Below the pieces are notes generated by a model that worked only from the letters and a program-made list of their open reading frames with translations, had not been told where the DNA came from and made no database searches. Shown piece after piece: positions 1 to 7,798 of a DNA stretch of 64,000 nt. The first letter of the stretch is position 1. Each line of letters opens with the position of its first letter. The translations under genes were made by a program, and so were the position numbers. Source of the DNA: Burkholderiales bacterium (GTDB taxonomy: Bacteria; Pseudomonadota; Gammaproteobacteria; Burkholderiales; SG8-39); assembly GCA_027493935.1 (NCBI GenBank), contig JAOSJV010000011.1, positions 380,811-444,810 of the forward strand, written 5' to 3'.

Positions 1-650
1 CCTTCCCCGACGACGCGGCCGTTCTCGAGAAGGTAGCCGCGGTCGCCGATCGCGAGACCCTGACGCGCGTTCTGCTCCACGAGCAGGATACCGACGCCGG
101 TCCGGCGCACCTCGGCGAGCGTCCTGAAGAGCGCGGTGCACAGCTTCGGCGACAGACCGAGAGAAGGCTCGTCCAGCATCAGGATCGACGGCGCCGACAT
201 CAGCGCGCGCCCGATCGCGACCATCTGCTGCTCGCCGCCGCTCATCGTGCGCGCGACTTGTGCGCGGCGCTCGGCGAGCTTCGGGAAGAGCGCGAGGACG
301 CGCTCGAGGTTCTCCCGCTCGGCCGCGCGCGCGCGCCGCGCATAGGCACCGAGGAGGAGGTTCTCCTCGACGCTGAGATCGCCGAAGAGCTGGCGCCCCT
401 CCGGCACCAACGCGAGGCCCGCCTCGACGATCTCGTGCGGCGGCAGGGCGGCGATCCGATCGCCGCCGATCGTGATCCTGCTCGCTGCGGCCGGCGGCAC
501 GAGCCCGGCGATCGCGCGCAGGAGCGTGCTCTTGCCGGCGCCGTTGGCACCGAGGATCACGACGATCTCGCCGGGCGCGATGCCGAGCGAGACGCCATCG
601 AGCGCACGATGCTGCCCGTAGGCGACCGTTAGGTCGCGGCACTCAAGCAT
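1..650 (-). CDS. livF: ABC transporter ATP-binding protein LivF (3' end cut by window)
   Basis: ATPase subunit of a branched-chain-amino-acid-type (HAAT) importer; it would bind ATP at the cytoplasmic face together with LivG. The translation starts MLECRDLTVAYG and has Walker A GANGAGKST, signature MSGGEQQM, Walker B ILMLDEPS followed by LGLSP, and the H-loop context LLVEQNA. All are intact and typical of LivF. The ATG at 648-650 overlaps the last 8 bases of livG, so the two are translationally coupled. The C-terminal tail lies beyond position 1. Genes of this family import branched-chain amino acids, amides, urea or aromatic acids. The aromatic-catabolism genes nearby make an aromatic substrate plausible, but that is inference. 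Confidence 0.93.
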   Translation of the reverse strand, partial: MLECRDLTVAYGQHRALDGVSLGIAPGEIVVILGANGAGKSTLLRAIAGLVPPAAASRITIGGDRIAALPPHEIVEAGLALVPEGRQLFGDLSVEENLLLGAYARRARAAERENLERVLALFPKLAERRAQVARTMSGGEQQMVAIGRALMSAPSILMLDEPSLGLSPKLCTALFRTLAEVRRTGVGILLVEQNARQGLAIGDRGYLLENGRVVGE

Positions 651-1377
651 CTTCGTCTCCGAGATAAGCGCGGATCACCTCGCGGTCGGCGAGCGTCTCG
701 GCCGGCGCGCCCTCGGCGATCTTGACCCCGCCGCTCATGACCACGCACCGGTCGCACAGGCTGCGGATCGCGTCCATGACGTGCTCGACGAGCACGATAC
801 TGCGGCCCTCCTCGCGCAGGCTCCGAATCAGCGCGATACCGGTCTGCAGCTCGGTCGGGTTGAGCCCGGCCAGCCATTCGTCGAGCAGCAGGACGCGCGG
901 GTCGGAGGCGAGCGCGCGCGCGAGCTCGACCCGCTTCTCGTCGATGTAGGTGAGCGCCGCGGTCGCCATGCCCATCGCGTGCGCCATGCCGACCCGCTCG
1001 AGCTGGCGCTCGGCGTACTTGCGCGCTTCGCGCCCCCACAGCCGTTTGTGGCCGAACACCGCGCCGGCCATTACGTTCTCGAGCACGGTCAGCGAGGGCA
1101 GGATGCGCACGAGCTGGAAGGTGCGCCCGACGCCGGCGCGCGCAATGTGGCGCGCCGGCCGGTCGGAGATCAGCCGGTCGTCCAGATAGATGTCGCCGGT
1201 AGTGGGCTTGAACACCCCGGAGATCAGGTTGAGCACCGTCGTCTTTCCGGACCCGTTTGGACCGATCAGCCCGAGCACCTCGTTCTGGCGCACCGCGAAG
1301 CTCAGCTGGTCCACCGCGAGCAGGCCGCCGAAGCGCTTGACGACGCTCTGGACGTCGAGCACGGTCCGCTCAGCCAC
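643..1377 (-). CDS. livG: ABC transporter ATP-binding protein LivG
   Basis: Second ATPase subunit of the HAAT importer, 244 aa. Walker A is GPNGSGKTT near residue 37. The long helical insertion typical of LivG (NVMAGAVFGHKRLWG) is present. Walker B is VLLLDEW, followed by the LivG hallmark LAGLNPTE. The ABC signature is degenerate: LTYIDEKRVEL stands where LSGGQ/LAYGQ is usual, and LDEW replaces LDEP. Some LivG subfamilies are known to diverge here, so the pair may rely on the canonical site contributed by LivF. A GTG start at 1375-1377 overlaps the livM stop by 8 bases. It belongs to the operon livH-livM-livG-livF. Confidence 0.92.
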   Translation of the reverse strand: MAERTVLDVQSVVKRFGGLLAVDQLSFAVRQNEVLGLIGPNGSGKTTVLNLISGVFKPTTGDIYLDDRLISDRPARHIARAGVGRTFQLVRILPSLTVLENVMAGAVFGHKRLWGREARKYAERQLERVGMAHAMGMATAALTYIDEKRVELARALASDPRVLLLDEWLAGLNPTELQTGIALIRSLREEGRSIVLVEHVMDAIRSLCDRCVVMSGGVKIAEGAPAETLADREVIRAYLGDEDA

Positions 1378-2308
1378 GGCGGGTCCCCCACCGCAGTCGC
1401 TCGAGCGCGAACTCGATCCGGCCGACCACGCCGTGCGGAATCAAGTACACGATCAGCAGGAACGCAACGCCGAGCAGGAGAACGGTCTGCGTCGGAAAGC
1501 GTGCCGCGATCAGCTCCCAGAGCAGCGCGAACGGGATCACGCCGACCAGCGGGCCCCACAGGCGGTGCGCGCCCCCGAGCAACGCCATGATCACCACCTG
1601 AAACGACAGTTCCGGCGAGTAGACGATGCTCGGCTCGATGTAGGTGTAGCGCGGCGCCATCACCGCGCCGACCACCGCCGCGAACACACCCGAGATCACG
1701 AACAGGATCAGCTTCGCTGCGGCCGAGTTGATGCCGACATGGGCGGCTACCAGCTCGTCGTTGCCGATGATGTGCAGCGCGAAGCCGAGCCGCGAGCGCG
1801 CGACGAGCCAACCGACCAGGTACACCAGCGCCGCCAGGCCGAGCAGCTCCCAGTAGATGATCCGCTCGGTGATCTCGGTGAAGACGTACATCCCGCGGCT
1901 GCCGGTCAGGTTGTTCTGCACCCACGTCACCACCTGGCGGATCAGCTCCGCGAGGCCAAGCGTGAAGATCACGAAGTACACGCCCGTCAGCCGCAGCGTC
2001 GTGACCCCGACGGCGAGCGCCAGCACCGCGCCGGCTGTGCCCGCCAGCGCGAGCAGCAGCGGATAGGAGATCGCGCCGATGCCCGCCGCCACGACGTACG
2101 CGCCGAGCCCGTAGAACGCGGCCGTCGCGAGCGAGATGTAGTGCGTGGGGCCCGAGAACAGCGCCCACGACGTGGCAAGCACCGTGTACATGGCGATCGA
2201 GACGGACACCGATAGGAGGTAGCCGCTGTCCTTTAGGAACGGCAGGAACGCGAGCAGCGCGAACGCCGCGGCGGCGAGGGTGAGACTCCTGATCTCGGCG
2301 CGGCTCAC
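1370..2308 (-). CDS. livM: branched-chain amino acid-type ABC permease LivM
   Basis: Inner-membrane permease of the HAAT family, 312 aa, with about nine hydrophobic segments. Family blocks visible include FSGPTHYISLATAAFYG near the N-terminus, the EAA-like segment ALHIIGNDELVAAHVGIN, and the C-terminal GGAHRLWGPLVG and PHGVVG motifs. It forms the channel with LivH. The GTG start at 2306-2308 overlaps the livH stop (GTGA), and the end overlaps livG, so it is an internal operon gene. Upstream in-frame codons run through livH sequence in another frame and were not used as a start. Confidence 0.9.
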   Translation of the reverse strand: MSRAEIRSLTLAAAAFALLAFLPFLKDSGYLLSVSVSIAMYTVLATSWALFSGPTHYISLATAAFYGLGAYVVAAGIGAISYPLLLALAGTAGAVLALAVGVTTLRLTGVYFVIFTLGLAELIRQVVTWVQNNLTGSRGMYVFTEITERIIYWELLGLAALVYLVGWLVARSRLGFALHIIGNDELVAAHVGINSAAAKLILFVISGVFAAVVGAVMAPRYTYIEPSIVYSPELSFQVVIMALLGGAHRLWGPLVGVIPFALLWELIAARFPTQTVLLLGVAFLLIVYLIPHGVVGRIEFALERLRWGTRRG

Positions 2309-3171
2309 GACTGGCGCCTCCCGAAGAGCCCTTCGGGCCGGAGCAGCAGGACCAGGACAAAAAGCAGGTAGGCCGCGGCAAGCGTGAGCCCCGGGTCGAT
2401 CAGGCTCGCGACGGCGGTCTCGGCGAGCCCGAGAATCACAGCGGCGACGATCGCGCCGCGCACGTCGCCGACGCCGCCCATGATCACGATGATCAGTGCC
2501 TTCATGGTGAAAACGACGCCGATCGAGGCGTCCATCGTGAGGAAGGTGCTGAGCACGATGCCGCCCGCCGCGGTCACCGCGCCGCCGAGCGCGAAGGAGA
2601 ACGCGGACATCCGCGGCACGTCGATCGCGACCAACCCCGCGGCGGCCGGGTCGACCGCGAGCGCGCGCAGCGCCATGCCGGTGCGCGTGCCGTTCAGACC
2701 CCAATAGAGCAGCCCGGAGATCGCCACGGCGACCAGGCACGCGACCACGCGGTTCAACGCGAACGGGCTGCCCAAGATCTCGAACGGTTCGGCGAGATAC
2801 GAATAGGTGAAGTATCCCCCGCCGAACACCATCAGCATGATCCCGACCAGGACGAAGCTCATGCCGAAGGTGGCGAGGATGCTGTCGACCTCGAGCATGC
2901 CGCGGTTCTTCGCGCGCCGGACGAGCGGCCGCAGCAGGTAGCGGTAGATGAGCCAGTTCAGCGCAAACGCTCCGGGCACCACGACGAGCGCGGCGGCGAA
3001 CGGGCTCGCCTGCTGGGCGGTGAACACCCAGAACGCGCCGAATGCGCCGGCGACCAGCATCTCGCCGTTGGCGAGGTTCATGATGCGGGCCACGCCGTAC
3101 TGCAGCGTGAGTCCCATCGCGATCAGCGAGTAGGTCGCCCCGAGCAGGATGCCTGTGATCAGGATGTCCAT
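2305..3171 (-). CDS. livH: branched-chain amino acid-type ABC permease LivH
   Basis: Second membrane permease of the importer, 288 aa from the chosen ATG (MDILITGILLGATYSL). LivH hallmarks are present: GLTLQYGVARIMNLANGEML near residue 25 and FTMKALIIVIMGGVGDVRG near the C-terminus. The open frame extends upstream to a GTG at 3195, but that codon sits inside the terminator hairpin stem. The ATG at 3169-3171 also matches the family N-terminus, so it was chosen. No strong Shine-Dalgarno sequence is seen before it. It is the first gene of the permease/ATPase block, downstream of the binding-protein gene. Confidence 0.9.
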   Translation of the reverse strand: MDILITGILLGATYSLIAMGLTLQYGVARIMNLANGEMLVAGAFGAFWVFTAQQASPFAAALVVVPGAFALNWLIYRYLLRPLVRRAKNRGMLEVDSILATFGMSFVLVGIMLMVFGGGYFTYSYLAEPFEILGSPFALNRVVACLVAVAISGLLYWGLNGTRTGMALRALAVDPAAAGLVAIDVPRMSAFSFALGGAVTAAGGIVLSTFLTMDASIGVVFTMKALIIVIMGGVGDVRGAIVAAVILGLAETAVASLIDPGLTLAAAYLLFVLVLLLRPEGLFGRRQS

Positions 3172-3185
3172 CGCCGCGTCAGGAG

Positions 3186-3221
3186 GAAAAAACACCCCGG
3201 TGCGTGCACTTCACACCGGGG
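3186..3221 (-). terminator. intrinsic terminator between binding-protein gene and livH
   Basis: On the minus strand an 8-bp perfect stem, CCCCGGTG/CACCGGGG (arms 3214-3221 and 3195-3202) with an 11-nt loop, is followed by TG and six T residues (3187-3192). This is a textbook Rho-independent terminator just after the binding-protein stop. It probably gives high binding-protein expression with partial read-through into livHMGF. Confidence 0.75.
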
Positions 3222-3256
3222 CGCCTTCGGAGACTGCAGTGCGGCCGGCGCGCGCC

Positions 3257-4456
3257 TTACCAGCCGGGCTTGGCGATCACCGGCTTCGCGCCGGGCAGGC
3301 CGGTCGACGACACGCCGTGGAACAGGCCCTTCTGCCACTGGCCGACGGTCCAGAAGTCATGGATCGACTGGTTGACGAACTTCCAGGGGCCCATGACCGT
3401 CTTGAACGTGGCCTTCTTAATGTACTCGGTCACCGCCTTCCGGTCGGTGCCTACCGCCTCGATCGCCTGCTCGAGCACCTGTAGGCCGGCGTAGGTCACC
3501 GGACTCGCCCAATAGTCTGCGTCCTTGCCGGTCACCTTCTTGTGCGCGGCGAGATAGGCCTTCATCTCGGACGTGTCGAGGTTGACGCCGCCGGCGCCAA
3601 GGTGACCCTCGATCGACTTGCCGAACTTGCCGCGGTAGGCGGGGAACGCGGTCGCGACGGCCGTGTAGTAGGCCTTCACGTTCATACCCTCGATCTTCGA
3701 CTGCTCGGTGATCGCGAAGGTGTCGGGCGGGTACGACCAGGCGACGAAGGCATCCGGGTTGGCGGCCTTCGCCCCCTTGACGATCGGCGACAGGTCCTGG
3801 GTGCCGAGCGGGTAGGACCGATCGTAGACGATCTCGAGGCCAGCGGTCTTGAAGATCGGCCGCGCCGCTTCGGCGAGCTCGATGCCGAATGCGTCGGCCA
3901 CGTTGACCATCGCGACCCGGTTCCCGATCTTGCCCTCGGCGCGCAGCTTGTTGAGGACCTCCGCGACCGAGTTCGCGAACGCGGTGGTCGTTCCTAGCGT
4001 GAAGAAGATGCTCGGATAGCGCTTCGTCAGCTCGGGAACCTTGTCGGTGACCGACGTGCAGGCGATCTGCGGATAGCCGTACTTGGCGAACACCGGCGCC
4101 GCAGCGAGGTTGAGTCCGGTCCCGTAAGGCGCGACGATGAAGTCAACCTTGTCCTGGGTGGCGAGCCGCTCGACCGCCTTGATGGTCTCGCCCGGGTTGG
4201 TCCGGTCGTCGTACTCGATCAGCTCGACCTTGCGCCGGCCGCCGTCCTTCATCCTGAGGCCGCCGCGCTCGTTCACCTGGTGCACCCAGAGCTGGACGTT
4301 CGGCCAGTGCGTGATGGCCGCGCCACCGGCGAGCGGGCCGGTCTTCGGCGCCACCGCGCCGATCTTGATCGGATCGGCGGCGTGCACGAAGCCGAGCGGC
4401 AGCGCGCCCGCGAGCGCCGCGGCCGCCGCGAGTTTCAGAGCTGTTCTGCGATACAC
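3257..4456 (-). CDS. ABC transporter periplasmic substrate-binding protein (LivK/Peripla_BP_6 family)
   Basis: Periplasmic solute receptor for the adjacent LivHMGF importer, 399 aa. The N-terminus (YRRTALKLAAAAALAGALP, cleavage near VHA/ADPIKIG) is a Sec or Tat-like signal peptide. The mature part begins with IKIGAVAPKTGPLAGG, and VELIEYDDRTNPGETIKAVE follows as in type I LivK folds. The GTG start at 4454-4456 is preceded by AAGGAGG at about 5 nt, which decides the start. The ligand cannot be read from sequence; relatives bind branched-chain amino acids, amides or aromatic acids. A terminator follows the stop. Confidence 0.88.
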   Translation of the reverse strand: MYRRTALKLAAAAALAGALPLGFVHAADPIKIGAVAPKTGPLAGGAAITHWPNVQLWVHQVNERGGLRMKDGGRRKVELIEYDDRTNPGETIKAVERLATQDKVDFIVAPYGTGLNLAAAPVFAKYGYPQIACTSVTDKVPELTKRYPSIFFTLGTTTAFANSVAEVLNKLRAEGKIGNRVAMVNVADAFGIELAEAARPIFKTAGLEIVYDRSYPLGTQDLSPIVKGAKAANPDAFVAWSYPPDTFAITEQSKIEGMNVKAYYTAVATAFPAYRGKFGKSIEGHLGAGGVNLDTSEMKAYLAAHKKVTGKDADYWASPVTYAGLQVLEQAIEAVGTDRKAVTEYIKKATFKTVMGPWKFVNQSIHDFWTVGQWQKGLFHGVSSTGLPGAKPVIAKPGW

Positions 4457-4824
4457 GGTTGCCTCCTTGTACGTTGCCCCCGACCCCAGGGCGGATGGGC
4501 CGAGACGGCCGGTTCGAATTCCCGGGATACACGGACGCCCGGCGGGCGTGCTGCCCGGCCGCCCGGGCGGTGACGCCCGCACGATGGATCCTCCTCGGTG
4601 GTGCGCCCTGCAAGATTCTGCCCGCGCCGGCGTCTCTTGTGATGATGGGACGCTCGCGAAGCCATGCCTGACCGACGCTCTCGTGGACTCTAGAGACCTC
4701 CGTGCATGCTTGTCAACCAGCGACAGTTGGCCGGCCAAACAATCGCGTGCCACGCCGGCCACCGCCGGAGGCCCAGCGACGCTGCACCGCAGCAAGTGCC
4801 GCTGTCCCGACAAGCGTTGCCGAG
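4457..4824. other. intergenic region upstream of the binding-protein gene
   Basis: No gene is supported between the binding-protein start and the end of the first selenoprotein gene. It should carry the promoter and leader of the liv-type operon; one candidate promoter is listed separately. No RNA motif was recognised. The frameshifted tail of the selenoprotein gene may reach slightly into it. Confidence 0.5.
4689..4716 (-). promoter_or_regulatory. candidate sigma70 promoter for the ABC importer operon
   Basis: On the minus strand a perfect TTGACA (4711-4716) is followed after about 16 bases by TCTAGA/CTAGAG as a weak -10. It lies about 230 bp before the GTG start of the binding-protein gene. 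The -35 is good and the -10 poor, so this is only a candidate. Confidence 0.35.
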
Positions 4825-5405
4825 TCAGGGCGTCGAGCGCAGCGCGCACCCGCGGGCCGGTGGGCGCCGGGTGTAGTTTTTGTCGCTTCTCGCCCAGGTA
4901 ATGCGCCCGTCCCGGGCGACGACGAATGTCGCCGGGACGGGATCCCGCCGTGGTGGAGACTCGCATCGCGCGGGCCTTGCGGACCGTAGGCGTCGATAAC
5001 GCAGTGGTCGGGGTCGGACGCGAGGGAGAACGCGACGCCGCCGCAGCCGTCGGGCGCGATCCCGGCCGCGGAAGCCTCACTCTCGACGACCGAATCGGCG
5101 CTGATCGCCCAATGCCGCGCCGGCTCGTCGGGCCGGAGCAGCGTCCGCAGGTCGGCCAACTGCCGACCGCAGTACGGTCACCAGTGGCCACGATAGAAGA
5201 CGAGGACAACCGCACGCTTGCCGCGCTTCGCCGACACGGTGTGGCGGCGCCCGTCCTGATCGGTCAGCGTGAAATCGGCGGCAACGTCGCCGACGCCCAG
5301 CCCAGACCCGGGCGTCGCGGCAGAGGCGACCGCAGCGGGCGCGGCCGCCGAGACTGCGACAAGCAGGAGCCCGAACAAGCGTCGGATCGTCGAGCGCTCC
5401 CTCAC
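4825..5405 (-). CDS. peroxiredoxin-like selenoprotein 1, exported (UxxC; C-terminal frameshifts)
   Basis: Thioredoxin-fold AhpC/TSA-like protein with selenocysteine encoded by the in-frame TGA at 5178-5180 (Sec76). Frame 1 reads [19 protein letters not shown], so the UGA sits at the first Cys of the family's RGxWCPYC motif, giving U76-P-Y-C79. The N-terminus ([19 protein letters not shown]) looks like a signal peptide, so the protein is probably periplasmic. The frame stays homologous past the UGA to VIDAYG. Conserved sequence (RKARAMRVS, then [14 protein letters not shown] and [10 protein letters not shown]) then continues in other frames, implying two or three single-base indels or decay. 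The end given is the stop of the last conserved frame. The GTG start is uncertain. It is divergent from the SDR-selA-selB operon. Confidence 0.72.
5150..5180 (-). promoter_or_regulatory. bacterial SECIS hairpin after UGA of selenoprotein 1
   Basis: On the minus strand, UGA (5178-5180) is followed by 9 nt, then GGUCGGC, loop AGUUG (5157-5161) and GCCGACC. This is a perfect 7-bp stem whose apical loop begins 16 nt after the UGA. The loop has a G in its first two positions, as in known bacterial SECIS elements bound by SelB. The loop is identical to that of the second peroxiredoxin-like gene. Confidence 0.75.
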
Positions 5406-5571
5406 AGGGAAGGTGGACCGGGCCGGATGCGGAAGGTTTCCGCGCCGCCGCGGGGCACGATCCCGGTCCGTCGGTAAACTCGACCCATCGCGTCACGCAC
5501 GCCCGTCCCGGCGTATCGCGCGCGCGTTCCGGGAAGCCGGCCCGGGGAACCCGCTCGAGGAGGCACCGCGC

Positions 5572-6343
5572 ATGAACGATCCGCTCGCGCAGTTCGACTT
5601 GCAAGGCAGGGTTGCCGTCGTCACCGGCGCCAGCGAAGGCATCGGCCGCGGCTTGGCGCTCGGGCTCGCGCAGGCGGGCGCCGACGTCGTGGCGACCGCC
5701 CGGCGCGAGGCGGCGCTGGAGGCGCTGCGCGCGGAGATCGCCCGTACCGGGCGCCGCGCCGAGGTGTGCGCTCTCGACATCAGCCGGGTCGACGACATTC
5801 ATCGGCTGAAGGAGCTCGTCGTCGATCGCTGCGGCGGCGCCGACATCCTGGTGAACGCCGCCGGGTTCACGGTCACCAAGCCCGCCTGGGACATGCAGGA
5901 AGAGGAGTGGGATCGGATGCTCGACGTCGGCTTCAAGGGGTCTGTTCTTCTCGTGCCAGATCATCGGCGGACTGATGCGCGCGCGCGGCTACGGCAAGAT
6001 CATCAACCTGAGCTCGACGTTCAGCCGCAGCATCATCAAGGGCCGCGCGGTCTACGGCGGGATCAAGGCCGGCATCTCGCATCTGACGGAGGCGCTCGCC
6101 CTGGAGTGGGCGGCCGACGGCATTCGCGTGAACGCGCTCGCGCCGACCGCCGTGGCGACGCCGAGCCGGGCCGAGCTGCTGTCCGGGGCGAGCCTCGAGC
6201 GCATCGTCGCGCGCATCCCGCTCGGGCGGGTCGCGGTGCCGGACGATCTGGTCGGCGCGACGATCTTCCTCGCGAGCCCGGCGTCGGATTTCGTGACCGG
6301 ACACACCCTGTTCGTCGACGGCGGCTGGGTGGCGGGCAGCTGA
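5572..6343 (+). CDS. SDR family oxidoreductase (one-base frameshift)
   Basis: NAD(P)-dependent short-chain dehydrogenase. It has [10 protein letters not shown] for the Rossmann cofactor loop, NAAG, then Ser (LSSTFS), YGGIKAG (Tyr and Lys of the YxxxK catalytic motif), and the C-terminal [14 protein letters not shown]. The two halves lie in different frames. Removing one G from the GGGG run at 5937-5940 restores [18 protein letters not shown], so this is most likely a sequence error; about 256 aa when repaired. GAGGAGG precedes the ATG by 8 nt. It is 20 bp upstream of selA and may be cotranscribed, although no known role ties it to selenium. Confidence 0.85.
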
Positions 6344-6363
6344 GCCGACCGCGCAGCCGGGCC

Positions 6364-7798
6364 ATGAACGCGCCGTCCGCACGCCCGCGCTTCGCGCTGC
6401 CATCGGTCGATCGCGTGCTCCGCGAGCCGGCGTGCGCCGCGCTCATCGAGCGTTTCGGTCGCGCGCCGGTCGTCGAGGCGATTCGCCTGACGCTCGACGC
6501 GCAGCGCGTCACGCTGCGCTCCGGCGCCGCGGCCGCCGCGCCGGAGCTTCCCGGGCTGATCACGCAGGTTGCGGGACGGCTCGCCGAGCAGGCGGCGCCG
6601 TCGCTCAAGCGGGTGCTCAATCTCACCGGCACGGTGCTGCACACGAACCTCGGCCGTGCGCTCCTGCCGCAGGAGGCGATCGACGCGGTGACGCTTGCCG
6701 CCGGCGAGGCAACCAACCTCGAGTTCGACCTCGACACCGGCCGGCGGGGCGAGCGCGACGCGCACGTGGTGCGCGCGCTGTGCCGCCTGACCGGTGCCGA
6801 GGCGGCAACGGTGGTGAACAACAACGCCGCCGCGCTGCTGCTTGTCCTCAACACCCTTGCCCAGCGCAAGGAGGTGCCGACCTCCCGCGGCGAGCTGATC
6901 GAGATCGGCGGCGCGTTCCGCCTGCCCGACATCATGGCTCGCGCGGGCTGCCGCCTGCGCGAGGTCGGTACGACCAACCGCACACATCTCGCCGACTTCG
7001 CGGCGGCGATCGGGCCGCGCACCGGCCTGGTCATGAAGGTGCACACCAGCAATTACGTGATCGAGGGCTTTGCGGCCTCGGTGCCGGAAGCCGACCTCGC
7101 CCGGCTGTGCCACGAGCGCAACTTGCCCTTCGTCGTGGATCTCGGCAGCGGAACGCTGGTCGACCTGCGTGCGTACGGCCTGCCGCACGAACCCACGGCA
7201 CGGGAGGCGATCGCGCGCGGCGCGGATCTGGTCACGTTCAGCGGCGACAAGCTGCTCGGCGGGCCGCAGGCCGGCATCATCGTCGGCCGCGGCGATCTCG
7301 TCGCACGCATCAACCGCAACCCGCTCAAGCGGGCGTTGCGCATGGACAAGCTGCGCATCGCCGCGTTGGCCGCGGTGCTCGCGCTCGCCGCCGATCCCGA
7401 CCGGTTGCGCGAGCGCCTGCCCACGCTGCGCGCGCTGACGCGGCGGACCGACGAGATCCGCCGCACGGCCGAGCGCGTGCGCGCGGCGCTCGCGTCCCGT
7501 CTGCACGGTCTCGCCGCGGTCGGCGTGGTCGACTGCGAAAGCGAGATCGGCTCCGGTGCCGCGCCCGCGCAGCACCTCCCCGAGCGTTGCGGTCGCCGTG
7601 ACGCCCCTCGCCGCCAAGGGCCGCGGCGCCGCGCTCGCGCGCATCGCCGCCGCGTTCCGGGCGCTGCCACTGCCGGTCATCGGGCGGGTGCGCGCGGACG
7701 CCTATCTGCTCGACTGCCGCTGCCTCGAGGACGCCGCGGCGCAGGCGCTCATCGCGCAGCTCGAGCGCCTCGACCTCGCCGTCGCGCGCAACGCATGA
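6364..7798 (+). CDS. selA: L-seryl-tRNA(Sec) selenium transferase SelA (one-base frameshift)
   Basis: PLP enzyme that converts seryl-tRNA(Sec) to selenocysteyl-tRNA(Sec) using selenophosphate. Family blocks are [48 protein letters not shown] and [14 protein letters not shown], where Lys296 is the expected PLP lysine. The frame breaks at CCCC, 7578-7581. Reading CCC gives [12 protein letters not shown] and then [23 protein letters not shown], the normal SelA C-terminus, about 477 aa in total. The break is probably a sequencing error, though a real mutation would disable Sec synthesis. Its stop overlaps the selB start (ATGA). The start is supported by family alignment rather than a strong RBS. 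Confidence 0.93.

Noticed and set aside
1190-2215. Long open frames antisense to livM, metH, gyrB and others
   Set aside because: They mirror real genes, have Arg/His/Asp-rich composition typical of the reverse strand of GC-rich codons, and no recognisable domains.
3169-3195. GTG at 3195 as the start of livH
   Set aside because: It lies in the terminator stem, adds eight non-family residues, and the ATG at 3171 matches the LivH N-terminus.
7570-7590. Programmed ribosomal frameshift in selA
   Set aside because: The site is a plain CCCC without a stimulatory structure that I can see, and the same kind of indel occurs in many unrelated genes of the window.
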